Assembly (NCBI GenBank): GCA_005883215.1
Contig: VAYS01000009.1
Coordinates: forward strand, 124,001-188,000
Direction of reading: 5' to 3'
DNA length: 64,000 nt
DNA from: Actinomycetota bacterium
Lineage (GTDB): Bacteria > Actinomycetota > Thermoleophilia > Solirubrobacterales > Solirubrobacteraceae
Positions within the stretch are counted from its first letter, which is position 1. The number at the start of each line of letters is the position of its first letter. This document shows, piece after piece, positions 1 through 8,800 of the stretch. The position numbers and the translations under genes are program-made. The notes beneath the pieces were generated by a model. The model worked only from the letters and a program-made list of their open reading frames with translations, searched no databases and was not told the origin of the DNA.

Positions 1-74
1 CGAGCGCGCCCCAGACCCGCCGGCGCATGGGGGAGCTACTCGGGCGGGTTCTGATCATCCGGGCCAGCCTCCTG
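1..74. other. Window edge, no gene assigned
   Basis: This short left edge follows the stop of the nitronate monooxygenase-like gene. On the minus strand an ATG at 28-26 opens a frame that runs off the window (M R R R V W G A L), so another gene of the same minus-strand run may begin here. Nine codons are too few to name it. Confidence 0.2.
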
Positions 75-1235
75 TCACCGGCTCGGGGATCGGCCGTGGT
101 GGCGGGCGGCTGCCGGGGGATCCGCAGGCCCACCGATCTCCGGTGAAGGCGCGTGCGGGCGCGGTTCGTCCTCGCGCCCGACCTCCGGCCCGACCCGCCC
201 GGCAAGCGCGGCCTGAAGCGCCGCGCGGGCATCTCGGTGCAGGCCGCGCACGATCTCTCCCGCGGGCGCCGCCCGGGCCAGGCCGTGCGCCTGGCCGGCC
301 CATAGATTGAAGCCGTCCGCGTCGCCGCGCTTACGCGCCTCGGCGCGCACGGGGGAGGTGAGGTGGTGGATGTGCGGATACGCGCTGGGGGCCGACGTCC
401 CGTGCTCCGCCATGAACCGGTTTCGCAGCCCCCGGGCCCGCCGGCCGCTGAACGCCCGCGTCAGCGCCGTCTCGTCCTCGCCCGCCAGCGCTTCGCGCTG
501 GGCGGGATCGGTCCCCGCCTCGGGCGAGAGCATCAGCGCGGTGCCCACCTGGGCCGCCGCCGCGCCCGCGGCCAGCACGGCGGCCACCGCCGGCCCGTCC
601 GTCAGTCCCCCCGCGGCGATCAGGGGCAGTTCGGTGACCGCCCGGGTCACCCGCAGCAGGGCCAGGACGCCGAATCCCTCGGGGTCGGCCCGATCGTCGA
701 ACGTCGACTGGTGCCCGCCGGCCTCGATCCCCTGGACCACCAGCGCGTCCGCCCCGGCCTGGGCGCCGACACGGGCCTCGCCCGGTGAGGTGACCGTTAC
801 CCACACCTCGCTTCCCGCGCCGCGCAGCTTCTCGAGCACGCCGGCCTCCGGGCAGCCGAAGGTGAACGACACCACGGCCACGCCGGCAAAGCGCAAGACC
901 GCAAGCTTTGCCCCCCATCCGTCGTCGTCGTCGTGGGCCGGGCCGAGCGGCGTTCCATAGCGGGACGCCTCGGGCTCGAGCTCGCGCGCGTAGGCGGCCA
1001 GCGCGTCGCCGTCGGCGGCCCCGGGGCCGGGGACGAACAGGTTGACCCCGACCGGCGCCGAGGTGCAGGCGCGCACCTCCTCGATGTCGGACGCCATCTG
1101 CTCGGCGGTGCGGTAGCCGGCGGCGACGAACCCCAGGCCGCCGGCCTCGCTCACCGCGGCGGCGAGCGCCGGCGTCGAGGGCCCCCCGGCCATCGGCGCA
1201 CCGACGATCGGGCGGCGCAGGCGGTCGAGCAGCAA
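75..1235 (-). CDS. Nitronate monooxygenase / 2-nitropropane dioxygenase family flavoprotein
   Basis: A 386-residue FMN-dependent TIM-barrel protein of the NPD family, whose members oxidise alkyl nitronates. It shows the family N-terminus PIVGAPMAGG (residues 9-18), GVNLF near 63, GIEAGGH near 170 and the phosphate-binding AAGGL near 207. The only plausible start is the TTG at 1235-1233, because an in-frame TAG lies seven codons upstream. The last 60 or so residues are a Pro/Arg/His-rich tail beyond the catalytic domain. It starts 18 nt after the mrp stop, so the two are probably co-transcribed. The substrate is inferred from the family only; some members act as enoyl reductases in lipid metabolism. 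Confidence 0.85.
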   Translation of the reverse strand: MLLDRLRRPIVGAPMAGGPSTPALAAAVSEAGGLGFVAAGYRTAEQMASDIEEVRACTSAPVGVNLFVPGPGAADGDALAAYARELEPEASRYGTPLGPAHDDDDGWGAKLAVLRFAGVAVVSFTFGCPEAGVLEKLRGAGSEVWVTVTSPGEARVGAQAGADALVVQGIEAGGHQSTFDDRADPEGFGVLALLRVTRAVTELPLIAAGGLTDGPAVAAVLAAGAAAAQVGTALMLSPEAGTDPAQREALAGEDETALTRAFSGRRARGLRNRFMAEHGTSAPSAYPHIHHLTSPVRAEARKRGDADGFNLWAGQAHGLARAAPAGEIVRGLHRDARAALQAALAGRVGPEVGREDEPRPHAPSPEIGGPADPPAAARHHGRSPSR

Positions 1236-1253
1236 CGGCGGACGCCCGCCGCG

Positions 1254-2396
1254 CTAGGCCATGGGCAGGCTCATGCCCGCGGGCTGGGGGGCCGCCGGAG
1301 GCTCAGCGGGAGTGGGCTCCTGGATCAGCGGAAGCTCCACCGGCGAAAGCGCGATCAACCCGCGTGCGGTATGGCGCACCGCCTGCGCCGCCGGGTCCGA
1401 GGGCTCGACGAGCACCAGCGGCACGCCGTTGTCGGACTGCTCGCGCAGTGGCAGGGTGAGCGGCACCTTACCCAGCAGCGGCACGTCGAGTTCGTCGGCC
1501 AGCGCCTGGCCGCCACCCTCGCCGAAGATGGCAAAGCGCTCCCCCGACGGGGTCACGAAGCCGGCCATGTTCTCCACCACGCCGGCGATCTCCAGCGAGA
1601 CCTTGTGCGCCATCTCCGCCGCCCGGCGGGCCACCCGCTGGGCGGCGGGCTGGGGCGTGGTGACGATCAGGAACTTGGCCTGGGGCAATAGCTGGGCGAG
1701 GGTCATCGAGACGTCGCCGGTCCCCGGGGGCAGATCGATGAGCAGGTAGTCCAGCTCCCCCCAGGCGACGTCCTGGAGGAACTGGGTAAGCGCCTTGTGC
1801 AGCATCGGCCCCCGCCACACCACGGCGGCGTCTTCTTGCACGAAGAACCCGATCGACATCACGGCGATGCCGTGGGCCTCCAGCGGGACGATCTTGCGCT
1901 CGGCGTTGACCGGCGGGCGCTGGGCACCGAGCCCGTACATGCGGGGGATCGAGTACCCCCACACGTCGGCGTCCAGGATCCCCACGCGCTTTCCTTCGGC
2001 GGCGAGCGCCGCCGCCAAGTTGGAGGTCAGCGTGGACTTGCCCACCCCGCCCTTGCCCGAGCCCACGCACAGGATGTTGGTCACCTGGGCCAGCGAGCCC
2101 TCGGGCAGCCCGCCGCGGCCCAGGCGCTGGGCCAGCGCCGCCTTCTGGTTGGCATCGAGGACGTCGAAGTCGACCTTGACGGTGCTCACGCCGGGAACCC
2201 GCTTGACCGCTTCGGTGACCGCGGTCTGGAAGTGGTTGCGGATGGGACAGCCGGGGGTGGTCAGCGACACGGTGACGTCGACGGCGCCGCCCTCGCGGAT
2301 GTCGATCGAGCGCACCATGTCCAGCTCGACGATCGAGCGGCGCAGCTCGGGATCGATCACCGCCTGAAGCTCGTGGCGGATCTGCTCCTCGGTCAT
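1254..2396 (-). CDS. mrp: Mrp/NBP35-family iron-sulfur cluster carrier ATPase
   Basis: A 380-residue cytoplasmic P-loop ATPase that in this family holds and transfers Fe-S clusters. Residues 1-90 form a MIP18/DUF59 domain with the conserved TTPGCP (C50). The Walker A of the deviant MinD/Mrp type is GKGGVGKS at 114-121, followed by VWGYSIPRM and a DLPPGTGD switch segment. The start is placed at the ATG 2396-2394, where MTEEQIRHEL matches the family N-terminus, rather than at upstream in-frame codons. The usual C-terminal CxxC that bridges the cluster in the dimer is absent: the segment reads FVTPSGERFAIFGEGGG with no Cys. It is followed at 18 nt by the nitronate monooxygenase-like gene. Confidence 0.92.
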   Translation of the reverse strand: MTEEQIRHELQAVIDPELRRSIVELDMVRSIDIREGGAVDVTVSLTTPGCPIRNHFQTAVTEAVKRVPGVSTVKVDFDVLDANQKAALAQRLGRGGLPEGSLAQVTNILCVGSGKGGVGKSTLTSNLAAALAAEGKRVGILDADVWGYSIPRMYGLGAQRPPVNAERKIVPLEAHGIAVMSIGFFVQEDAAVVWRGPMLHKALTQFLQDVAWGELDYLLIDLPPGTGDVSMTLAQLLPQAKFLIVTTPQPAAQRVARRAAEMAHKVSLEIAGVVENMAGFVTPSGERFAIFGEGGGQALADELDVPLLGKVPLTLPLREQSDNGVPLVLVEPSDPAAQAVRHTARGLIALSPVELPLIQEPTPAEPPAAPQPAGMSLPMA

Positions 2397-2545
2397 GCCT
2401 CGATTCTCGCAGACGTTGCGCTCGGTCTCGCACTCGCCGGCCCGCCGGAGATAATTACGCCATCGCCAGCCCCGCGCCCGAAGCCCAGCCCGCACCCGGC
2501 CGTCTCACCGGCATCTATCTGCGCGAGCGCAAGGGCGGCGCCTCG

Positions 2546-2959
2546 GTGGCCGTCGATCGGGCCCAGGCGATCGCCGGCCGGGGGCTCCAGGGCGATCGTT
2601 ACTCCAGCGGCGCGGGCAGCTTCTCGGACCGCGACAAGCCGGGCCGCGAGCTGACGTTGGTGGAGGCCGAGGCCCTGGAGGCGCTGGAGCGCGAGACCGG
2701 GATCGCCCTGGAGCCCGACCAGACTGGGCGCAATCTGCTCACCGCCGGCGTGTCTTTGAACGAGCTGGTGGGTCGGCGCTTTTTCGTCGGATCGATCGAA
2801 TGCGTGGGCACCGAGCGCTGTGAGCCGTGCCGCACCCTGGAACGGCGCACCGTCACGGGCGTGCTCAAGGGGCTGGCCGGTCGGGGCGGCCTGCGCGCCG
2901 ACATCCTGGTGGGCGGCGAGATCGCCGTCGGCGACCGGGTCGAGCTCGAGGCCGCCTAG
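2546..2959 (+). CDS. MOSC domain protein
   Basis: MOSC domains carry the C-terminal sulfur-transfer fold of molybdenum cofactor sulfurases. From GTG 2546 the protein is 137 residues, with GLQGDRY near 13-19, GRNLLT and the conserved ERCEPCRTLE (C92, C95). The frame is open upstream, and the expected first strand of the fold (G-I-Y-L-R-E-R) is encoded at about 2513-2533, so translation probably begins before 2546. No in-frame ATG, GTG or TTG exists there. A GGAG at 2447-2450 precedes an in-frame ATC at 2462, which would add 28 residues. It is divergent from mrp. The reaction is unknown; a role in sulfur transfer is family knowledge. Confidence 0.8.
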   Translation: MAVDRAQAIAGRGLQGDRYSSGAGSFSDRDKPGRELTLVEAEALEALERETGIALEPDQTGRNLLTAGVSLNELVGRRFFVGSIECVGTERCEPCRTLERRTVTGVLKGLAGRGGLRADILVGGEIAVGDRVELEAA

Positions 2960-3033
2960 CCCCACCCGGGACCCCGGGTCGGCGCGCCCGGCTTGGCGCG
3001 ACCTCGCCCCATACACGCGCCGCCCTTAAACGC

Positions 3034-3062
3034 GCCGGGGCGCCCCGATGGGGCGCCCCGGC
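3034..3062. terminator. Strong GC hairpin between convergent genes
   Basis: A perfect 13-bp inverted repeat with a GAT loop (arms 3034-3046 and 3050-3062). It lies between the MOSC gene and the converging basic protein gene. There is no T-tract, so it is read as a bidirectional, actinobacterial-style terminator. Confidence 0.7.
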
Positions 3063-3152
3063 GTGAGGGAGGGTCCTACTTCTGCCGGCGAGGTATGGGC
3101 CGGCAGCCTTCCCGTCTCGGCCGCTCCTCACCGGCCGGCGGGGTAAGCCGGG

Positions 3153-3707
3153 TCAGGCCGAGTTGAGCACCCGCTCCTGGACGCGGGCGGCCAGCTCGTT
3201 GCTCGCCTTGATCCCGTTCTGGACGGAGTTCTCGACCTGGGCCGAAACGTTCTCGACCTGCGCCGAGACGTTCTTGGCCGTGGTGGTGCGCCGGCGGTCG
3301 AACCGGTTGAACGCCCGCTCCACGCGGCGCCGACGCTGGCGCAGCTGGCGCTCGACGCGGGTACGCGTACGACGGACCTCGCGCTCGAGGTTGTTGCGGG
3401 CGCGGGTCCCCCGGCGCTCGAAGCGGCGGAGCTGAGTCTCCGTCTTCTGGCGGTCGGAGTAGGTGGTGATCAGTCCGTTGACCGTGCCTACCACGCGGTC
3501 ACGCGCTTCCAGCGCGACGCCGACGGGGATCAGGACGGCGGTCTGGGCGTAGTCGACCGGCGTCTTGGGAACCTGCCGCTGCGCGGCGGCGCGGCTCCGG
3601 GCGCGGGATGCGGCCGCGCGCTTGGCGGCGGTGGAGCGCCGCTTGGCGGCGGTGCTGCGGCGGGTGCTGGCACGGGTGCCAGCGGTGCTGTTGGGGGTGG
3701 TGGCCAT
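3153..3707 (-). CDS. Ala/Arg/Lys-rich basic coiled-coil protein, histone-H1-like N-terminus
   Basis: A 184-residue very basic protein that I do not recognise. The start is set at ATG 3707-3705 (MATTPNSTAG); the frame upstream does not look coding. Residues 1-50 are low-complexity with repeated T/S-A-A-K-R units like histone H1 tails. The middle has VDYAQTAVLIPVGVALEARD, then a long Arg/Glu-rich helix likely to form a coiled coil. Near the C-terminus a 7-residue unit NVSAQVE occurs twice in tandem, reflecting a 21-bp DNA repeat at 3228-3248 and 3249-3269. Nucleoid association or an HbhA/phasin-like role are possible guesses from composition. It has its own promoter-like sequence upstream and converges on the MOSC gene. 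Confidence 0.7.
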   Translation of the reverse strand: MATTPNSTAGTRASTRRSTAAKRRSTAAKRAAASRARSRAAAQRQVPKTPVDYAQTAVLIPVGVALEARDRVVGTVNGLITTYSDRQKTETQLRRFERRGTRARNNLEREVRRTRTRVERQLRQRRRRVERAFNRFDRRRTTTAKNVSAQVENVSAQVENSVQNGIKASNELAARVQERVLNSA

Positions 3708-3789
3708 AGCTGTAAACGCTTCTCCTGGTGGTCGGGGACCCTCTCTCAGGGCCCATCTAAGGACATTAGTTCTAATAAGGTTCGGGGTA

Positions 3790-3817
3790 ACTCTACCACC
3801 GAACACACGTTTGTAAA
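3790..3817 (-). promoter_or_regulatory. Putative promoter of the basic protein gene
   Basis: In an unusually AT-rich stretch for this genome, the minus strand reads TTTACA (3817-3812), 16 nt, then TAGAGT (3795-3790), which resembles a housekeeping -35/-10 pair. Further downstream lies a short inverted repeat ATTAG-TT-CTAAT (about 3765-3776), a possible operator. Confidence 0.4.
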
Positions 3818-3866
3818 CCGCTCTGTCCGCGCGGTTACAGGCAGAAAAAACGGCCTGTTTCGCTAC

Positions 3867-4913
3867 TTACACGACCGCGGCCCGGGACAGCCAGCGCTCC
3901 GGGTCGCGCAGCTCGTCCAGCGCCGGGAGCGCCGCCGGCTCGGCCCACACCTCGTTGAGGGTCTCGATCCCGCCGGCGGTCACCACCGCGTCGCAGAAGC
4001 GGCGCCCCTCCTCGTACTGGCGCAGCTTGAGCTCGAACCCCAGTAGGCGCTCGATCACCCGCAGCAGGGCGGGCCGCTCGCGCCGACGGCGGTTCAGCGC
4101 CGCCCGCAGGTGGTCCAGGGACGGCAGCACGTCCTCGCCCACGGCGTCCATGACGTGCTCGGCGTAGCCCTCGATCACCGCCATCGTGGCCTGGATGCGG
4201 TCGATCAGGGCGCGCCGCTCGGGCCCGGCCACCAGCGTGATCAGCTCGCCCGCGCGGGCGGCGGCGATCACCTGGCGCACGTCCTCGCCGGTGGGCAGCC
4301 GCACCAGCCGTGAGGGGTTGACCCCCACGTCGATCGTGTCCAGGAGCGAGCGCAGCAGCGAGCCGACGTGCTCGCGCAGCCACGGCACGGCCGAGAACTG
4401 CACGGCGTGGGTCACCTCGTGGAAGGCCACCCAGGCCAAGAGCTCCTCGCGGTCGGCGTCCAGCGCGCGCGTGGCCTCGTCCAGGTTGGGGGCCACGAAC
4501 AGCAGCCGGGCCGGCGTGCCCGGCTCAAGCAGCGGCAGCTCGTACTGGCCCAGCACGCGCTGGGAGAGCATGCCGGTCAGCCCACCCACCTCGACCGCCA
4601 TCAGGTAGCCCAGGCCCCGGCGCAGCGGCGCCCCCAGGGCGCCCACCCCGGCGCCCACCTTCTCGGTCAGGGGGTCGAGCATCGGGCGCATCGAGTCCAG
4701 GTTGGCCCGGATCCACTCGCGCCGGTCCACGGCGATCGGGGCTGGGAGCCGCTCGCCCACCTTCAGCCCGGTGTACTCGCACACCCGCAGCTCGGAGCTG
4801 TGGGCCAGCTCTCCCAGCGCGGGCAGGGCGGGGCTGCGCGCCGGCTGACCGGCGACCAGCGACGCCACCCACTCGGCGGTGTTCCAGTCGATCACGCCTC
4901 CATCATGGCGCAT
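3867..4913 (-). CDS. DUF2342 / zinicin-like zinc metalloprotease family protein
   Basis: A 348-residue protein of the actinobacterial family often labelled zinc-dependent metalloprotease or F420-biosynthesis-associated protein. The metal-binding HEVTH is at residues 165-169 inside AFHEVTHAVQF. An N-terminal WNTAEWVASLVAG and a central LPLLEPGTPARLLFVAPNL fit the family. ATG 4913 is taken as start; a GTG six codons later is an alternative that would give the VIDW N-terminus seen in relatives. It lies 44 nt downstream of the inositol-phosphatase-like gene on the same strand, so an operon is likely. The substrate is unknown, and the F420 link is only a database association. Confidence 0.85.
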   Translation of the reverse strand: MRHDGGVIDWNTAEWVASLVAGQPARSPALPALGELAHSSELRVCEYTGLKVGERLPAPIAVDRREWIRANLDSMRPMLDPLTEKVGAGVGALGAPLRRGLGYLMAVEVGGLTGMLSQRVLGQYELPLLEPGTPARLLFVAPNLDEATRALDADREELLAWVAFHEVTHAVQFSAVPWLREHVGSLLRSLLDTIDVGVNPSRLVRLPTGEDVRQVIAAARAGELITLVAGPERRALIDRIQATMAVIEGYAEHVMDAVGEDVLPSLDHLRAALNRRRRERPALLRVIERLLGFELKLRQYEEGRRFCDAVVTAGGIETLNEVWAEPAALPALDELRDPERWLSRAAVV

Positions 4914-4957
4914 CGCCTCTCAGATTCAGATGAGTCGCCGCCCCGCCGGGGCCGGTG

Positions 4958-5803
4958 TCAGCGGACGGGGATCCGGCGCAGCTGGGCCAGTCCGTGCTCG
5001 CTGCGGGCCGCCAGCACCGGCGAGTGGGGCTCGAGATCGAGCGGCGCCGCCAGGGGCTCGTCGTAGGCGCTGAACGCCACCAGGCCACCGCTCTCGCGCA
5101 CGATCAGCTGGGAGGCCGCCGCATCCACCGATCGACATCGCCACAGCGTGGCCATCCCGTCCACCCGGGTGCAGGCGACCTGGCACATGGACAGCGCGAT
5201 CGAGCCGATCGCCCGCAGGCGGTGGGCCACCTCCTGGAGCCCCTCCGCGGCGGCGGCCACCCAGTCCGGGTGGGCGGACTCGATCGCCACCAGCTCGAGG
5301 CGTCCATCGGGGACGCGGCGCTCGTCGGGGGCGCCGGTCAGCCGCTGTCCGTCCAGGAACGCCCCGCCGTCGCGCCAGGCCATCCACTCCTCGCCGGCGC
5401 CGAAGTCGTAGACGTAGCCGAAGCACACGTCGTCCATGGTGGCGCCGGTGGCCACGGCAAAGGAGAGCGCGTGCGGGCGCAACCCCCGCTTGGCGTTCAT
5501 CGAGCCGTCGATCGGGTCGATCACCACCCGCGTGCCCGGGTCCCCGTAGTCGACCTCGCCGCGCTCCTCCGAAAGGGCCACGAACCGGCGGCCCTCGGCG
5601 TGCAGGCGGTCGAGCTCGGCGAAGATGATCTCCTCCGCCGCGCGGTCGATGACCAGCGCCTGATCGCCGCCCTCTCCCCGGCCGGTCTCCACCGCCCGGT
5701 CGGCGGTGGCGGGATGGTCGCGAAGCATCTGACGCACGCCCTCCACCGAGCGCCGGCATGCCTCGGGCCAATCCGCCGCCGATGCGCTCGAGGCGGGGCT
5801 CAT
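4958..5803 (-). CDS. Inositol monophosphatase family phosphatase
   Basis: A 281-residue Mg-dependent sugar/inositol phosphatase-fold enzyme. The metal-binding motifs are SEERG (E79, E80) and DPIDGSMN (D96-N103). The third motif, usually WDxAAG, is degenerate here (S-V-D-A-A-A). ATG 5803-5801 (MSPASSASAAD) is chosen as start; the frame is open upstream but lies antisense to the divergent helicase gene. The substrate could be inositol-1-phosphate, fructose-1,6-bisphosphate or another sugar phosphate, and nothing in the sequence decides. It precedes the DUF2342 gene on the same strand and is divergent from the helicase with only 19 nt between starts. Confidence 0.85.
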   Translation of the reverse strand: MSPASSASAADWPEACRRSVEGVRQMLRDHPATADRAVETGRGEGGDQALVIDRAAEEIIFAELDRLHAEGRRFVALSEERGEVDYGDPGTRVVIDPIDGSMNAKRGLRPHALSFAVATGATMDDVCFGYVYDFGAGEEWMAWRDGGAFLDGQRLTGAPDERRVPDGRLELVAIESAHPDWVAAAAEGLQEVAHRLRAIGSIALSMCQVACTRVDGMATLWRCRSVDAAASQLIVRESGGLVAFSAYDEPLAAPLDLEPHSPVLAARSEHGLAQLRRIPVR

Positions 5804-5822
5804 CCGCTCATATCCTAGGAGC

Positions 5823-8800
5823 GTGGCCGCGATCCGAGCCCCTGTCCTTCCCCGCGACCTGACGACCGGCCAGCGCACCGCCCTGGACCACCCGGGCGGA
5901 CCTCGGCTGCTAGTCGGCGGCGCCGGCGCCGGCAAGACCCACACCCTGCTGGCGCGCTTCATCGGCCTGGTCTCCGGGGGGGTGCCCCCCGAGGCGGTGC
6001 TGGTGCTCGCCCAGTCCGAGCGCGGCGCCGACCGGCTTCGCCGGGCGCTGGAGGACGCCCTCACCGAGCCCTACGAGGAGCTGTGGGTGCTCAGCGTCGC
6101 CGGCCTGTGCGCGCGGATCCTGCGCGACGCCGCCGCCCAAGCGGGGCTCGATCCGTTCTCGGTCCCCGCCACCCGCGCCGACCGCGTGGCGCTGTTGCTC
6201 GAGCACCTCGACGAGCTGTCCCTGCGCCATCATGACCTGGGCGGACGCCCGGCCGTCGCGCTCGCCCGCCTGGTGGCCCGGGTGGACGAGCTAAAGCGCG
6301 AGCTGGTCACCGCGCCCGACCACGCGGCCTGGGCGGAGGCCCTGCCCGCCGCGGGCGGCGAGGCCGGCGCGGCGCACGCCGAGCGCGAGCGCGAGTTCGC
6401 CCACCTTTATCTCCACCACGACCGCCTGCTCGAGCGGCGCGGGACGCCGGACACCGGCGAGCTCTTGATTCGCACCCTCGGCCTGCTGCGCGAGCAGGCA
6501 TCGGTGCGCGAGCGCCTGGGCCAGCGCTTTGCCCACATCCTCAGCGACGACTACCAGGAGGCCGGTCTCGCCGCCCGCGAGGTGATCGCCGCGCTGGGTG
6601 AGGGCGCCTCCGAACTGCTGGTGGCGGCCGATCCCGACCAGGCGATCGGGCGCCGGCGGACCCTGCCGAACGCCAACCTGCGCGCGTTCTCCGAGCGCTT
6701 CCCGGGGGCGACCACGGTGCGCCTGAAGGACAGCCTGCGCCTGCCGCGCCAGATCGCCGCGGCCGCCGAAGCCGTCCTGGCCCCAGTGCGAGGCCGGGCC
6801 CCGGCCGCGCTGGAGGGCCGCCCGGGCGGCGAGGTGCGCTTCTGGCGCTGCGCCAACGAGCGTGCCCAGGCGCAGGCGGTGGCCGCCGACGTCGAGCGGC
6901 TCGTCACCCGCGAAGGGGTCCCGCCGTCGCGCGTCGCGGTGCTCGTGCGCTCGCTGGCCGGCGAGGGCGAGGCAGTGGATGCCGCGCTGGAGGAGCGGGC
7001 GGTGCCCCACCTGCTGGTGGGTGCGGCGGCGTTCTTCGAGCGCGCCGAGATCCGCGACGTGCTCGCCTGGCTGCGGCTGCTCATCGACCCCCGCGACGCC
7101 GGTGCGGTGGTGCGCGCGCTCGCCCGTCCGCCGGTCGAGCTGCGGTCGATCGATCTGGCCCGCTGCATTCAGATCGCCCGCCGGCGCAAGCTCGACATGG
7201 TCGCCGGGCTGGCGGCGGCGACCGAGTCGCCCCAGGTCCCCCCCGATGCCCGCGATCGCATCCTCGGCTTCCTGCGCCTGCACGCCTCGGCGATGGGCGC
7301 CCTGGACACCACCCGCCCCGACCTGTTCGTGCATCGCCTGATCGAGCGGCTCGGTCTGCGTCGCCAGCAGCTCTACGCCGCCCATACCGACGTCGTCGAG
7401 CGACTGCGCAACCTGGCCAAGCTGACCGAGCTGGCCGCCGCCCACGGGCGGCGCGCCCCCCAGGCCACCGCGCGGGAGTTCGCCGTCTACCTGGCCGCGG
7501 TCGCCGACGCGGGGCTGCCCGAGGAGGAGGCGGCGCCGGCGAACCGGCCCGGCGCCGTGCAGATCATGGCCATGGACCACGCCCAGGGGCTGGAGTTCGA
7601 CCATGTCTACGTGCTGGGCCTGCATTCCGCCCGCATGCCCGGCGCCCGGCGGCCAGGACCCGAGCCGATCCCCGACGAGCTGCTCTCGGGTCCGGTGGTG
7701 GCCGACGACCGCGACGCCCACGTTGCCGAGATGCGGCGCCTCCTGTACGTGGCGATGACGCGCGCCCGGGAGCGGGTCGTGCTCGCCTACCCGGCCTACG
7801 GCGAACGCGGCTCGCTCCAGCATCCCTCGCCGTTTGCCGAGGAGGCCCGGGCGGCCGTCGACGCCAGCTGGGAGGAGCGCGACGAGGAGCTGTTCGGGCC
7901 CGCCGAATCGCTGCACTCGATGTTTCGCCTGCTGCGCGACGAGATGCTGGACAGCGTGGGGCGCGTCGGGGGACGGCTGGGCGAGCTGCGCCTGGACACC
8001 GACCTCGACGTCTCGCACGGCGTCGTGCGCTACCTCGAGCTGGTAAAGCTGGCCGCCCTGCTCGATCGTCCCACCGACCAGAGCATCGGGGACGCCCTGT
8101 CCGACGTCAACGCGCGTGTCCTGCAGGCGGCCACTTCGCTGCAGCGCGAGATCTTCCAGAGCTCCCCTCTGGACGAGATGCTGCTCGACGCCGAACGCTC
8201 GGAGGCCGGTCGCGCGCTGGGGCTCCAGGCCCGGGACGAGCCCTCGCTGGAGGCGTTCCTGCCCCGCCGCGGAGACGGGCTTTTGCTGTCGGCCTCCGAC
8301 ATTGAGACCTACCTGACCTGCCCTCTGAAATACAAGTTCGCCCGGGTCTTTCGCATCCCCCAGGAACCGACGCTCAACCAGCGCTTCGGCATCCTCGTCC
8401 ACCAGGTGCTGGAGCGCTTTCACGGCGCCGGTGGGAGCAGCATCGACGAGCTCCACGGCCTGCTGGCCGCGGGCTGGCGCCGCGGCGGCTTCGGCGACTC
8501 CGAGGAGGAGCGCCAGCTGCGCGAGAAGGCGCGCGCGGCGCTGAGCGCCTACCACCGGCGTTTCTCCCACGAGCAAGGCGAGCCCATGTGGTTCGAGCGC
8601 GCGTTCTCGTTTCGTCTCGGCGCCCACCAGCTGCGCGGCCGCGTGGACCGCGTCGACCGCCTGCCCGGCGGCGGCTACGAGCTGATCGACTACAAGACGG
8701 GCCGTCCCAAGTCCCGCTCCCAGCTCCAGGACGACGTCCAGCTCTCCCTGTACGCGATCGGGGCCCGGGAGGCGTGGCGGCTGGACCCCGAGCTGCGCTC

